From assembly GCA_001604565.1 (NCBI GenBank), contig LVBV01000005.1, positions 62,001 to 126,000 of the forward strand: a stretch of 64,000 nt of DNA. The letters are read 5' to 3'. Source of the DNA: Puniceicoccales bacterium Verruco_01 (GTDB lineage Bacteria; Verrucomicrobiota; Verrucomicrobiia; Opitutales; Oceanipulchritudinaceae). Below are positions 26,779 to 36,206 of this stretch, piece by piece. Both the position numbers and the translations under genes were made by a program. Numbering within the stretch: position 1 is the stretch's first letter; every line of letters starts with the position of its first letter. Under the pieces are notes generated by a model, which worked only from the letters and a program-made list of their open reading frames with translations, made no database searches and was not told the DNA's origin.

Positions 26779-28095
26779 ATGCGTCCGCCGACGCCGGCGC
26801 GAATGCAAAAGACAGGCAAACCCGTGGCCAGCGCACAGGAAAACCAGTCCACACGAATCCTCGTCGTCGATGACGACGAGATCATCCTCATCGCCCTTGC
26901 CGAGACCCTTCGCCACGAGGGGTATCTGTCCGTCACCACTCAATCCCCGCGCGAGGCGCTGGAAATCCTCAAGGGCAAGCCTTTTTCGGTAATCATCTCC
27001 GACCAGCGCATGGCGGAGATGAACGGTCTCGATTTCCTTCAAGAGGCGGCAAAGATCCAGCCCACGGCCTCTCGCATCCTGATTACGGGAATCCTGACCC
27101 TCAAGACCGTCATCGACGCGATCAATTCGGGCGAGATCTTCCGCTTCGTAGCCAAACCGTGGCTGCGGGAGGAACTGCTGGCCACAGTCCGCAATGCGGC
27201 GCAACGGCACGAACTGCTGGAGACCAACCGCCGTCTTCAGGAATCGACCCTGCGTCTCAACGCCCAGCTTTCCGAGACCAACAGCCTCCTCCAGCAGAAG
27301 ATTCGCGAGCTGACCACCGAGAAAAACAATCTCGTGGAGGCCCATGCGAAGATGCAGGCCACCTTCGAGCAGTCGCTGGATTTGACGCAGCGGATCGTCT
27401 CGGTGTATCTGCCGCGCCTTGGCGAGGAAACGCGCGAGGTGTCCGCCTTGTGCGACCGCATGCTCGATTTTGGTACCCTTTCCGCAGAGGAACGGCACGT
27501 TCTGCGCATCGCCTCGCGCATCTACAACGTGGGTTTTGTCGGCCTCGCCCGCGATTTACTGGAACGGGCCCGACGTCAGCCCCAGTCCCTTTCGGAAAAC
27601 GACCGCCGCGTCATCGAGGACGCTGCGATTTCCAGTCAGATCCTCTCCTCATTTGTCGATTCCTCCGACAGCGTGGGCCGCACCGTGCGCGCCTGCCGCG
27701 AAAGGTGGGACGGTTCGGGCCGTCCGGATGGTCTTCAGGGCGAGGCGATTCCCGTCCCGGCGCGAATCCTCGCCGTGGCGGTCTGGTTTGTGGAAAGTCC
27801 TCTGGGCCGGACGGAAAAGGTGGACGAGATCCTGCACCTTTCCGGCAGCGCCTTCGATCCCGCTGCGGCCAGCCTCTTCATCAAAGCACTGCGGACGAGC
27901 GCCCCGGCTCGCGGCACGCACGAGGTGACTCTCGCACAACTGCGCAGCGGCATGGTCCTCGCGGCGGGAATCTTCAGCCCCTCGGGCATGCTTCTGGCGG
28001 GCGAGGGCCAGCGCATCACGGACGGCCTCATCGAGAAAATCCGTCAGCAGAAGGAAGGCTTTTACGACGGTCAGAAGCTGATGGTGTATTACTGA
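26779..28095 (+). CDS. response regulator with degenerate HD-GYP domain
   Basis: A 438-aa signalling protein. The receiver domain (about 26-145) has the acidic cluster VVDDDE, phospho-acceptor Asp75 in IISDQRM and the lysine in VAKPW. A coiled coil spans about 150-200. An HD-GYP-like domain follows (about 205-365); its late motif ERWDGSGRPDGLQGEAIP is kept, but the metal-binding HD is replaced (RIYNVG) and flanking histidines are lost. It is probably not an active c-di-GMP phosphodiesterase. The start is uncertain (26779 or 26803). The stop overlaps that of tadA by 7 bases, convergent. Confidence 0.8.
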   Translation: MRPPTPARMQKTGKPVASAQENQSTRILVVDDDEIILIALAETLRHEGYLSVTTQSPREALEILKGKPFSVIISDQRMAEMNGLDFLQEAAKIQPTASRILITGILTLKTVIDAINSGEIFRFVAKPWLREELLATVRNAAQRHELLETNRRLQESTLRLNAQLSETNSLLQQKIRELTTEKNNLVEAHAKMQATFEQSLDLTQRIVSVYLPRLGEETREVSALCDRMLDFGTLSAEERHVLRIASRIYNVGFVGLARDLLERARRQPQSLSENDRRVIEDAAISSQILSSFVDSSDSVGRTVRACRERWDGSGRPDGLQGEAIPVPARILAVAVWFVESPLGRTEKVDEILHLSGSAFDPAAASLFIKALRTSAPARGTHEVTLAQLRSGMVLAAGIFSPSGMLLAGEGQRITDGLIEKIRQQKEGFYDGQKLMVYY

Positions 28096-28649
28096 TCCAA
28101 GCCGTTCGACGCGGTCGAATCGCCGCGTCCATTCCGGCGGATGCGGAAGAACGTCTGGATCAGTTCGCGGCAGGCCTCCTCCATCACTGCGCCCGCCTGC
28201 ACCTCCACGCGGTGGAAGGAACCGGGAAGCGCGTTCACGTCCGTCGCTCCACCAAGGCACCCCATCTTGGGGTCCGGCACGGCATACACGACGCGGGTGA
28301 TGCGGCTCATGACAAGCGCCCCCGAACACATCGGGCAGGGCTCCTTGGTGACGTAGAGGGTGGCCCCCGTCAGGCGCCAGTCCCCAATGGCGCGGCAGGC
28401 CGTGGAGAGGGCGAGAATTTCCGCATGGGCCGTTGGATCGCCCATTTCCTCCACGCTGTTGCGCGCTTTGGCGATCACCTCGCCGCCATATTCCACCACC
28501 GCGCCCACCGGCACCTCGCCCGCGTTCCAGGCGTCGATCGCCTGATTGTACGCCTGCGCCATGAAGAAAGAGTCGTCCAGCGCAAGGAAGGACGGATGCT
28601 TTTTCTCAAAGGGACAGGGCGGGACGGACTTGTCGGAATACTCGCTCAC
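28089..28649 (-). CDS. tadA: tRNA-specific adenosine deaminase
   Basis: A 186-aa zinc enzyme that converts A34 to inosine in tRNA-Arg(ACG). The zinc motifs are TAHAEIL (His ligand and catalytic Glu) and EPCPMCSGAL (two Cys). A GTG start at 28649 with GAGGCA upstream keeps the conserved N-terminal DDSFFMAQAYNQA; the longer ORF would overlap proC. Guanine deaminase family members are similar, but EVPVGAVVE and length favour TadA. Confidence 0.87.
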   Translation of the reverse strand: MSEYSDKSVPPCPFEKKHPSFLALDDSFFMAQAYNQAIDAWNAGEVPVGAVVEYGGEVIAKARNSVEEMGDPTAHAEILALSTACRAIGDWRLTGATLYVTKEPCPMCSGALVMSRITRVVYAVPDPKMGCLGGATDVNALPGSFHRVEVQAGAVMEEACRELIQTFFRIRRNGRGDSTASNGLDQ

Positions 28650-28692
28650 TGCCTCGAACAAACACCGCGCCCTGTGCAAGGCAAGGCGCAAT

Positions 28693-29505
28693 TTACGCGC
28701 CCTTCGCCAGTTCCTCGCTGCGGGCCTTCGCGGCGTGAACCGCCTTCTTGACGAGCCCGGCAAAGTCCATCTCCTGCATCACCGTGAGGGCGGCAAGAGT
28801 GGTGCCCTTGGGGCTTGTCACCTTGATACGCAGCGCCTCGGGAGTCTCGCCGGATTTTTCGAGAAGTTTCGCTGCGCCGAGAACCGTGCGCAGGGCGAGC
28901 TCCTCCGAAATTTCACGCGAAAGCCCTTCCGCAACGCCCGCGTCGCGCAGGGCCTCTATGAAGGCAAAGACGTAGGCCGGGCCGCTGCCGGAAAGCCCGG
29001 TCACCGCGTCGAGGTCCTTCTCCACAACCGGGATCGCAGGGCCCATTGAGCCCAGGACCGTCTGCACCGTGGCGAGGTCGCCTTCGGAGAGCGGGGTCCT
29101 CGGCGCGAAGCAAGTGACGCCCTCGCCGATCTGGCCGGGAGTGTTCGGCATCGCGCGGACGATGTTCTTCGCTAAGGGGAATTTCTCCGCAAGACGTGCG
29201 ATCGTGACGCCCGCCATGATGGAAATGACGAGCTTTCCGCGCGTGTGCTCCACCGCGGAAGCGGGAATCTGAGCGAACTGCTGGGGCTTGACCGCCATGA
29301 CGACGGTGTCGATCGACGAGTCGCTTTCAAGGAGCGACTCGAAGTCGGCGAAAAAGCCGATGCCCGTGGACGCCGCGAGCTTCTCACCCGTGCCGTCCGC
29401 CGCGCTCGTGCAGGCGAGGGATTTGGGATCGGCCCCGTGGGCAAGCATTCCGCGGATGATGGCGCCCGCCATGTTCCCCGCACCGATGAAGGCTGTCTTG
29501 GTCAT
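28693..29505 (-). CDS. proC: pyrroline-5-carboxylate reductase
   Basis: A 270-aa NADPH enzyme, the last step of proline synthesis. The Rossmann motif FIGAGNMAGAIIRGM opens the protein. VRAMPNTPGQIGEG and TGLSGSGPAYVF are ProC signatures, and the C-terminal TSPKGTTLAAL is intact. Upstream of tadA on the same strand with a 43-base gap. Confidence 0.95.
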   Translation of the reverse strand: MTKTAFIGAGNMAGAIIRGMLAHGADPKSLACTSAADGTGEKLAASTGIGFFADFESLLESDSSIDTVVMAVKPQQFAQIPASAVEHTRGKLVISIMAGVTIARLAEKFPLAKNIVRAMPNTPGQIGEGVTCFAPRTPLSEGDLATVQTVLGSMGPAIPVVEKDLDAVTGLSGSGPAYVFAFIEALRDAGVAEGLSREISEELALRTVLGAAKLLEKSGETPEALRIKVTSPKGTTLAALTVMQEMDFAGLVKKAVHAAKARSEELAKGA

Positions 29506-29539
29506 GATCGTGAAAAAGATTCAGTGGAAAAGACTCCTT

Positions 29540-30103
29540 TTACTCCGTTCCCCGGTTCTTTTCAATGAACTCGTCGGTCAGGATCACGCCCGCGTAAAAA
29601 TACGCCAGCGCCGCGAGGAAGCTCTTGTGAATTTGTTCCGCATTCACGTACTTGCCCCAGATGGCCAGATCGCAGGTGGCGCAGGCGTCGCCCGCCACGC
29701 GCACCTCGTAGCCGAGGTCCTTCGCGGCGCGAACGGTGGAATCCACGCACATGTGCGTCATCATGCCACAGACGACGAGGTTTTTGACGCCGAGGCCCTG
29801 AAGATGCGCCTGCAAATCCGTCTCGCGAAAGGCGTTCGGGAAGTGCTTGGGGACGATTTTCTCCCCCACCCTTGGACGGACGCCTTTTTCAAACTCCACG
29901 CCCGGCGTGCCGGGGACGAAGAATCTGGAACCTGCGCGGTTTGAGAAATGCTGGATGAAGACAACCGGCCAGCCCTTTCCGCGAAAGAAATCGGCCAGCT
30001 TCGAGGCCTTTGCCGCCGCTTCGCCCGCCTTGTAGAGCGGGTTGGCCCCGCCGGGGAAGTAGTCATTCTGAATGTCGATGACCAGGAGTGCAGGGTCGTC
30101 CAT
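29540..30103 (-). CDS. isochorismatase-like cysteine hydrolase
   Basis: A 187-aa hydrolase of the nicotinamidase/isochorismatase superfamily. The triad is visible: Asp10 in LLVIDIQNDYF, Lys in VPKHFPNAF and Cys in MMTHMCVDSTVRAA. A cis-peptide motif is also present. The substrate (nicotinamide, isochorismate, ureidoacrylate or other amide) cannot be assigned; the metal-binding histidines typical of true nicotinamidase are not evident. It lies 34 bases before proC and on the same strand. Confidence 0.82.
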   Translation of the reverse strand: MDDPALLVIDIQNDYFPGGANPLYKAGEAAAKASKLADFFRGKGWPVVFIQHFSNRAGSRFFVPGTPGVEFEKGVRPRVGEKIVPKHFPNAFRETDLQAHLQGLGVKNLVVCGMMTHMCVDSTVRAAKDLGYEVRVAGDACATCDLAIWGKYVNAEQIHKSFLAALAYFYAGVILTDEFIEKNRGTE

Positions 30104-30145
30104 GAGCTCACTCTGAAAGTCCCCCGACGCACGGGCGAGGCAAAA

Positions 30146-31267
30146 CTACCCGATGCGCAGCGGCTGGGCGATGGGATGCGTCACGTGGGCCGACACACCA
30201 CCGCCCTCGCGCTTTTCAAGGCGGATCTCCCCACCCATCACGCGAATGCCGTGCCGCGCCACGGTGAGGCCCATGCCGCGTCCGACCGCCGTCTTGCCGG
30301 AAATGAAGGGCTCGAAGACATGATCCTCGATCTCCGGGTCGATCCCCTGCCCGCGGTCGTTCACGGAAAGATGCAGAATGCCGTCCTCGCCCGGCGGGGT
30401 GACGACGATCTCGATCTCCCGCTGGGAGGCAGGTGCGCTCTCCGCATAACTCTCCCATGCGTTGATGAAAAGGCGGCCCAGAACATCCTCGAAGGTCTCG
30501 ATGTTCGTCTCGATCATCATGCCCGGCTTCGGATTCACCACATGAACGCTCGCGGGCACCTTGTAATCCGCCACAAAGCGGCGGATAGCGCTCTCGATGG
30601 AGTCGTCGAGCGGCACGTTGATGAAATGAGGTTTTTCGTCCGTCGCGATGGAGGAAAGCTGCTGGACGATCTTCACCATGCGCTTGACCGCCTTGTCGAT
30701 GAGGTCGCTGGAGCGCTTGACGAGGGCCGCATTGTCCGGCGCGGTCTTGAGCAGGTCCACATACCCGACGACGACGCCCATCAGATTGTTCAGGTTGTGG
30801 GCGATGCCCTGCGTGATGGCGCCCACGGCGGCGGATTGCCGCGCGTCGGCCAGTCGGGCGAGCAGTTCCAGATTCTTCTTGTGGCTCTCGCGGATGCGGA
30901 GCTGGGTGTTCACCCTCGCGAGGGTTTCGTCGAGGTCGATGGGCTTGGTGATGTAGTCCGCGCCGCCGGCGTTCAGGCCCTCGACCTTATTCTCGCGGCT
31001 GTCCTTTGCCGTGATGAAAATCACAGGAATATCGCCGGTGTCCGGCATCGCGCGCAGGCGGCGGCAGACTTCCAACCCGTCCATCTCCGGCATGAGAACG
31101 TCCAGCAGGATCAGGTCGGGCTTGCCCTCGTTCACCTTGGCGAGCGCCTCCGGACCGCTGCCCGCCGTCTGCACATGCATACCCTCCTTTTCCAGCTTGC
31201 GCTGAAGGATGCGCACGTTGACCGGCTGGTCATCGACAATAAGTATGGTGGGGGCTTTGTTCACCAA
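30146..31267 (-). CDS. response receiver-histidine kinase hybrid
   Basis: A 373-aa soluble protein with an N-terminal receiver (phospho-acceptor Asp56 in LILLDVLMPEMDG, lysine in ITKPID). A histidine kinase follows, with H-box GIAHNLNNLMG (His157), N-box LFINAWESY, and ATP lids DRGQGIDPE and GRGMGLTVA. There is no sensor or membrane domain, so the input is presumably phosphorylation of the receiver by another kinase. HNLNN replaces the common HEIRNPL/HDFNN, a known variant. Spacing to folD is 16 bases. Confidence 0.87.
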   Translation of the reverse strand: MVNKAPTILIVDDQPVNVRILQRKLEKEGMHVQTAGSGPEALAKVNEGKPDLILLDVLMPEMDGLEVCRRLRAMPDTGDIPVIFITAKDSRENKVEGLNAGGADYITKPIDLDETLARVNTQLRIRESHKKNLELLARLADARQSAAVGAITQGIAHNLNNLMGVVVGYVDLLKTAPDNAALVKRSSDLIDKAVKRMVKIVQQLSSIATDEKPHFINVPLDDSIESAIRRFVADYKVPASVHVVNPKPGMMIETNIETFEDVLGRLFINAWESYAESAPASQREIEIVVTPPGEDGILHLSVNDRGQGIDPEIEDHVFEPFISGKTAVGRGMGLTVARHGIRVMGGEIRLEKREGGGVSAHVTHPIAQPLRIG

Positions 31268-31283
31268 CGGGGCGGGGAGAACT

Positions 31284-32162
31284 CTAGCATCTACTGATTT
31301 TCCATGCTTTCAAGGTGTTTTTCATCAGCATGGCCACGGTCATGGGGCCGACGCCGCCCGGGACGGGAGTGATGGCGCTGGCAATCGGCATCACTTCGTC
31401 GTAGTCCACGTCTCCCACAAGGCGCGTTCCGGTCTTGCGAGAGGCGTCGGCGATGCGGTTGATGCCAACATCAATGACGACAGCGCCCTCCTTCACCATG
31501 TTCCGCGTCACGAAGCGGGGTTTGCCGATCGCGGCGATGAGGATGTCCGCCTGTCGCGTGACGGAGGGAAGGTCCTGTGTGCGAGAGTGGCACACCGTCA
31601 CCGTGGCGTCGGCAAAGGGTCCCTTCTGCAGCATGAGGAGCGCCGCGGGCTTGCCCACAAGCAGGCTCCGCCCGAGGACGACGACATGCTTGCCCGCCGT
31701 TTTCACGTTCGTGCGCTTCAAGAGCTCCACGATGCCGGAAGGCGTGCACGAGGCAAAGCCGGACTCGTCATCCTGCACAATCTTGCCGACGGAGGCGGCG
31801 TTCAGGCCGTCCACATCCTTCTTGGGCGAGATGAAATTGAAGGTCTCCCGCTCGCTCATGTGTTTGGGAAGCGGCGCCTGCACGAGGATGCCGTGCACCG
31901 AGGGATCGGCATTCAGCTTCGCAAGGAGCGCAAAGAGTTCCGCCTGTGTGGTGGCTTCCGGCAGGACGGTCACGAGGCCCTTCATGCCGATCTTCGCGGC
32001 GGTGTCCTGCTTCTTTTTCACGTAGGAGACCGAGGCCGGGTCCTCCCCCACGCGCACAAGGTGGATGCAGGGGCGCTCGTTTTCGGGCAGCGCGCTCACT
32101 TCCACGCGGAGTTCCTCGATGATCTGGCCTGCAATGGCATTGCCGTCGATGATGGTCGTCAT
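31284..32162 (-). CDS. folD: bifunctional methylenetetrahydrofolate dehydrogenase/cyclohydrolase
   Basis: A 292-aa cytoplasmic enzyme interconverting 5,10-methylene-, methenyl- and 10-formyl-tetrahydrofolate. [14 protein letters not shown] contains the catalytic Lys. [37 protein letters not shown] and [15 protein letters not shown] are all family signatures. Confidence 0.96.
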   Translation of the reverse strand: MTTIIDGNAIAGQIIEELRVEVSALPENERPCIHLVRVGEDPASVSYVKKKQDTAAKIGMKGLVTVLPEATTQAELFALLAKLNADPSVHGILVQAPLPKHMSERETFNFISPKKDVDGLNAASVGKIVQDDESGFASCTPSGIVELLKRTNVKTAGKHVVVLGRSLLVGKPAALLMLQKGPFADATVTVCHSRTQDLPSVTRQADILIAAIGKPRFVTRNMVKEGAVVIDVGINRIADASRKTGTRLVGDVDYDEVMPIASAITPVPGGVGPMTVAMLMKNTLKAWKISRC

Positions 32163-32198
32163 GGCTTGAAGAGTATGGGTTGAATGGCTTGGAAAAGA

Positions 32199-32945
32199 TT
32201 ATTCCTTCTCGCCGAAAAGGAGGCCGATCTCGCGCCGCGAAAGCGGTTTGACGTGGCCAGGACCGATGCCGCGCAGAACGAGCCGCCCGATCTGGAAGCG
32301 CGCGAGACGCTCCACGAAGTAACCGAGGGATTCCATCATGCGGCGGATCTCGCGCTTGCGCCCGTGGCGCAGGTGCACCTCCAGATCGCGTCCTGGCGCG
32401 AGGGTCTTTTTGAGAATGATGATTTTTTCGGCGGAAAGAGTCTCGCCCTCCACCTCCACACCGTTCAGGAGAACGCGGATGTGGTCGGGGTCGAAGGGCT
32501 TGGTGAGGAGGACGCGGTAGCGTTTGATGACGTTCTGCGAGGGGTGCATCAGCTTCTGCGCGAGGTCGCCGTCGCTTGTCAGGACGAGCATGCCCTCGCT
32601 GTCCTTGTCGAGCCGTCCGGCGCAAAAAAGGCGCAGATCCTGATACACCGGCGGCAGGATGTCGAATACCGTGCGCGCGCCGAAGGGATCTTCGTTCGTA
32701 CACACAACCCCGCGCGGTTTGTTCATGAGGAGCGTCACGGCCTTCGGCATCTGCGAGGCCTTGAGGGTCTTCCCGTTCACAACCACCCGCTGGGTGTTGG
32801 GATCGACTTTCTGGCCGATCTCCGCCGGAACGCCGTTCACGGTCACCTTGCCTTCGCGGATGAGCGTCTCCGCCGCGCGGCGCGAGCATACGCCCATGTC
32901 GGCGATGAATTTGTGGATGCGGACCAGTTCCCCCGATTCTTCCAT
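32199..32945 (-). CDS. rluB: RluB/RsuA-family 16S/23S pseudouridine synthase
   Basis: A 248-aa enzyme. The N-terminal S4 RNA-binding domain (RIHKFIADMGVCSRRAAETL) precedes the catalytic core with Asp in CAGRLDKDSEGMLVLTSDG and the HGRKREIRRMMESLG motif. Closest to RluB (23S rRNA) by length and S4 linkage, but RluE/RsuA cannot be fully excluded. The ATG at 32945 is chosen because it opens directly into the S4 domain; the long upstream extension in this frame is low-complexity Arg/Pro sequence and not protein-like. Confidence 0.88.
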   Translation of the reverse strand: MEESGELVRIHKFIADMGVCSRRAAETLIREGKVTVNGVPAEIGQKVDPNTQRVVVNGKTLKASQMPKAVTLLMNKPRGVVCTNEDPFGARTVFDILPPVYQDLRLFCAGRLDKDSEGMLVLTSDGDLAQKLMHPSQNVIKRYRVLLTKPFDPDHIRVLLNGVEVEGETLSAEKIIILKKTLAPGRDLEVHLRHGRKREIRRMMESLGYFVERLARFQIGRLVLRGIGPGHVKPLSRREIGLLFGEKE

Positions 32946-33049
32946 GTGTTTTCCTGCGGCAGTCTCTGCCTGAGTTGTCTTGTGCCGGCGTCCGGTTTGG
33001 TCACGATGGAATCGGGACCGGCGCCAACGCCTCCTTTCATCATTACCCG

Positions 33050-34210
33050 ATGAACCCACCCGACGACAAGCCCGCATACGGTCCAAAGAATCCATTTCCC
33101 GCGCTTTTCCTAGAGCGCCGTCCGCTCGGCAGCGCCTCCGCAGAGAAGCAGACGATCCACATCGCCCTCGGTTTGTCAGGCGCCTTCCCGGTCGAATGCG
33201 GCGGGACGATCGGCGTCGTGGCGGAGAACGACCCGGCGGCGGTTGCGGCGTTCTTGAAGGCCACGCGGCTGGACGGGAACACGCCGGTGATCCCCCCGCG
33301 CTCGGCGGTGGAGATGCCCCTAGCGGAGGTCCTGCAAGGCCGCCTGTCCTTTGAAATCGCGCCCACCCCCGCCCTGCTTTCCGCCGCCGCGCTTTCCGCC
33401 TCTTCACCCACGGAGCGAAAGGCGCTGGAGGAGAAGGCAGCCCTGCCCGCGCCGCAGTTTGCCGAGTACGCCGCATCACGGCATCTTCGGGAGATATTCT
33501 CGGAAAACCCGTCGGTGGAGCTGGATGCCGCGCTGCTGGCCAAGCTCCTGCCACCGCTTGCCCCGCGCCTGTACAGCCTAGCGAATTCCCCGCTCGCGCG
33601 TCCGGACACAGCGGAAATCGCCGTCGCCTGCGTGGAGTATCCCCTTGCGGGGCGCGTCGTGAGGGGCGTGGTCTCCGGCTACCTCTGCGAGCGTTGCACC
33701 CCCGGGAAAAGCCTCGTGAACGTCTTCCCGGCAAAGGGGATTCTACGCCTGCCACCCCCGGAGACGGACCTGATCATGGTGGGCCCCGGCACGGGTGTCG
33801 CACCTTTCCGGGCCTTCCTCCAGCATCGTGAAAAGACGGGAGCGAAGGGCCGCAACTGGCTCTTCTACGGCCACCGGCACGAAAGCGAGGACTTCTATTA
33901 CCGCGAGGAACTGCGCGCGTGGGAACAATCCGGGCTCCTCACCCATCTTTCCCTCGCCTGGAGCCGCGACGGCGCCGAAAAACGCTACGTGCAGAACCTG
34001 TTGTGGGAAAACCGCGACGAGGTCTGGCGGTGGTTCGAGGGCGGTGCGACGTTCTGCGTCTGCGGGAGCCGCCTCATGGCGCGCGAGGTGGAGGGGACTC
34101 TCGCCCGCATCGCCGTGGAAAAGGGTGCCTGCGAGGGCACTCCGGAATCCGCATCGGCATGGCTCAAGGCGCGCCGGGCGGAAAAGCGCTTGCTAGTGGA
34201 CGCGTATTGA
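33050..34210 (+). CDS. CysJ-like FAD/NADPH reductase lacking the flavodoxin domain
   Basis: A 386-aa protein matching the FAD and NADP-binding half of sulfite reductase flavoprotein. The insert domain (about 30-160), RLYSLANSP for FAD, GVVSGYLCERCTPG and the NADP site GPGTGVAPFRAFLQHRE, NWLFYGHR and YVQNLLWEN are present. No FMN/flavodoxin domain precedes it, so electrons must leave through a separate flavodoxin or ferredoxin-like partner. No cysI or cysH is nearby, and sulfite reduction is only one possibility. Confidence 0.8.
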   Translation: MNPPDDKPAYGPKNPFPALFLERRPLGSASAEKQTIHIALGLSGAFPVECGGTIGVVAENDPAAVAAFLKATRLDGNTPVIPPRSAVEMPLAEVLQGRLSFEIAPTPALLSAAALSASSPTERKALEEKAALPAPQFAEYAASRHLREIFSENPSVELDAALLAKLLPPLAPRLYSLANSPLARPDTAEIAVACVEYPLAGRVVRGVVSGYLCERCTPGKSLVNVFPAKGILRLPPPETDLIMVGPGTGVAPFRAFLQHREKTGAKGRNWLFYGHRHESEDFYYREELRAWEQSGLLTHLSLAWSRDGAEKRYVQNLLWENRDEVWRWFEGGATFCVCGSRLMAREVEGTLARIAVEKGACEGTPESASAWLKARRAEKRLLVDAY

Positions 34211-34223
34211 ACCTTCCACGTGC

Positions 34224-35036
34224 CTACTCCGCCGCATCGCGCGTGGCGATAAAGGGAATCGTGTAGCTCACGTTTTTGCCGCCGGGCGGGGGCTCGATCT
34301 GACCGAGACCTCGCACCGCCGCGAGCGCCGCGCTATCGAATGGGCCGCTGCCGGAACTCTTGACGAGCGACACACCCGTCACGATGCCCGTTGCGGTGAT
34401 CGTGAAGTGCACATGCGCCTCAACCTGTCCCGGAACGCGGCTCGGCTCGTCGAAATTCGCGTCGATCAACGCACGCACGCGGTCGCCGTAGGAGCCGTCC
34501 GCATCCACGCCGTCCGGCGAACCGGCTGCGAGGGGTTCGCCCGTGTCGGCAAGGTTGCTCTTCATGTCCCCGACAATGGCGTCGGCATTGATGCTGGGGA
34601 CGTTCACGGACTTCTTCGCGGGCTTGGTGGAAGAGACGGGAGTGGAGGACTTCTGCTTCTTCTGCTGAGCCTGAAACTGCGCGTAGCTCATTGGCTTGGC
34701 CTGCGGCTTGGGCTTGGTAACCGGCTTGGTGGCGGGTTTTATCGCCGGTTTCGGTGCAGGCTTTTCGGCATCGGGCGGAGCCTTGCGCGTATCCAGCGAT
34801 GGGAGGTCCAGCTTCTGCGAGGAGGCGGTTTGCGTCCCGGCTGGAGGCTTGCGCGAGCCCGTCATGTTCGGCGAGCGCACCCCCTGAAGCTGGAAGACGT
34901 GAACCTCCGGCTCCTTCGGCGTGAAGGCCCACGCGCCAAGCGACCACAAAAGCGCCGCCGCCACAACGGCCAGATGGCCGATGAGCGAGATCTTGAGCGA
35001 ACTGCCGCCCCGGAACTCTTGTGACGATCGCATCAC
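34224..35036 (-). CDS. TonB-family energy transducer
   Basis: A 270-aa inner-membrane-anchored periplasmic protein. One N-terminal membrane helix (about 16-38) is followed by a long Pro/Lys-rich linker (PKPAIKPATKPVTKPKPQAK) and a TonB/TolA-type C-terminal domain (about 180-265). With the adjacent exbD and exbB it forms a proton-motive-force transducer for outer-membrane transport or envelope integrity. Tol-Pal versus TonB function cannot be separated; no tolB or pal is seen. Confidence 0.82.
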   Translation of the reverse strand: MMRSSQEFRGGSSLKISLIGHLAVVAAALLWSLGAWAFTPKEPEVHVFQLQGVRSPNMTGSRKPPAGTQTASSQKLDLPSLDTRKAPPDAEKPAPKPAIKPATKPVTKPKPQAKPMSYAQFQAQQKKQKSSTPVSSTKPAKKSVNVPSINADAIVGDMKSNLADTGEPLAAGSPDGVDADGSYGDRVRALIDANFDEPSRVPGQVEAHVHFTITATGIVTGVSLVKSSGSGPFDSAALAAVRGLGQIEPPPGGKNVSYTIPFIATRDAAE

Positions 35037-35045
35037 TTGGGCAAA

Positions 35046-35483
35046 TTACTTTTTCCGGCCTTTTGCGGGCGCCCCAGCCTGAGTGTCGATGTTCAGCTTC
35101 ACAAGGCCCGCCTGTTCGATGAGGTCGATGACGTCGATCACACTCTGGTAGTCGAGAGCCTTGTCCGCGCGCAGGGTGATGATCGGCTGCTCCGGACGAG
35201 CCGCCGCCGCGCCGAGAAGATTCGCAAGCTCTTCCTTGGATACCGCGCGATCGCCCCAGTAGATCACACGGTCCGCGCCGATACCGATCACTTCGGTCTT
35301 CTCTTCCGGCGGCTTCTGCGTCTTGGCGGACTCCACGGGAAGGTCGATCTGGATCGACTGCTCAACAAGAGGCGTGCTGATCATGAAGATGATGAGCATC
35401 GAGAAGGCAAGGTCCATGAGCGGGGAGATTTCGATCCCCGAAATGGCACTCATGCGGTCGTGTCTGCGAAAATTGCGCGCCAT
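35046..35483 (-). CDS. exbD: ExbD/TolR biopolymer transport protein
   Basis: A 145-aa protein with a single N-terminal membrane helix carrying the conserved aspartate (ISPLMDLAFSMLIIFM) that couples proton flow, then a periplasmic domain with VITLRADKALDYQSVIDVID. It lies 9 bases before tonB and 6 bases after exbB, in the usual order. Confidence 0.92.
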   Translation of the reverse strand: MARNFRRHDRMSAISGIEISPLMDLAFSMLIIFMISTPLVEQSIQIDLPVESAKTQKPPEEKTEVIGIGADRVIYWGDRAVSKEELANLLGAAAARPEQPIITLRADKALDYQSVIDVIDLIEQAGLVKLNIDTQAGAPAKGRKK

Positions 35484-35489
35484 GACCGG

Positions 35490-36191
35490 TTATTCCTTGC
35501 GGGATTGCGCTTCTTCGGAAAGGGAGCGGCCCTCCAGCTCGATGCGGTCGGCAAGGAGGCTCGCGTAGTTTTCCAGCTCCGTCACCATCAGCTTGCTCTG
35601 CGAAAGCAGGTAGTTGTAGCCGAAGACCGCCGGGATCGCCACGCACAGGCCCGCGACGGTGGTGAGGAGAGCCCCCGACACGCCCGGCGCCAGCATCTGG
35701 AGGGTTGCCGTCTTCTCCATCGAGATCGCCCCGAAGGAATCCATGACGCCCCACACCGTGCCGAGCAGGCCCAGGAACGGCGCACCCGTCACGATCGAAC
35801 CCAGAAGCACCATCTTCGACTCGTACAAAATCACACATTCGCCAACCGCTCTTTGCAACGCGTTCTCCACCTGACCCATGCGGGTTTCCGGCGAGACTCT
35901 TCCGCGCACGGCGATGTCGTGGGCGTCGAGGGCGTCGCGCGTCAGCATCGCGTAGGGTCCGCGCACGTTGCGGTCCGCGCCGGAAAGGCTGCGCAGGTTT
36001 GCGAGATACTGCTCGTAGCGCATGTTGTCCTCGCGCATGCGGCGGAGCTCCTTGTACTTGCCGATCATGACCGTCCATGCAACGACGCTGAAGGCAATGA
36101 GCAGGACGACGATCACCTGACCGGCGAAGTTCGATTGGATGAACGCGGTAAGCACTCCCGCAAAAACTGGTGTGGAGAGGGACATCGGCAA
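35490..36191 (-). CDS. exbB: ExbB/TolQ proton channel protein
   Basis: A 233-aa MotA/TolQ/ExbB family protein with three membrane spans (about 18-40, 125-148 and 160-182). GAPFLGLLGTVWGVMDSF is the family signature, and the Thr-rich SGALLTTVAGLCVAIPAV helix lines the channel. First gene of exbB-exbD-tonB. Confidence 0.92.
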   Translation of the reverse strand: MPMSLSTPVFAGVLTAFIQSNFAGQVIVVLLIAFSVVAWTVMIGKYKELRRMREDNMRYEQYLANLRSLSGADRNVRGPYAMLTRDALDAHDIAVRGRVSPETRMGQVENALQRAVGECVILYESKMVLLGSIVTGAPFLGLLGTVWGVMDSFGAISMEKTATLQMLAPGVSGALLTTVAGLCVAIPAVFGYNYLLSQSKLMVTELENYASLLADRIELEGRSLSEEAQSRKE

Positions 36192-36206
36192 ATGAATGTG
36201 AGGGCC

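Noticed and set aside
32946-33755. N-terminal extension of rluB in frame
   Set aside because: Arg/Pro-rich noise that overlaps the divergent reductase gene; the S4 domain begins at the ATG at 32945.
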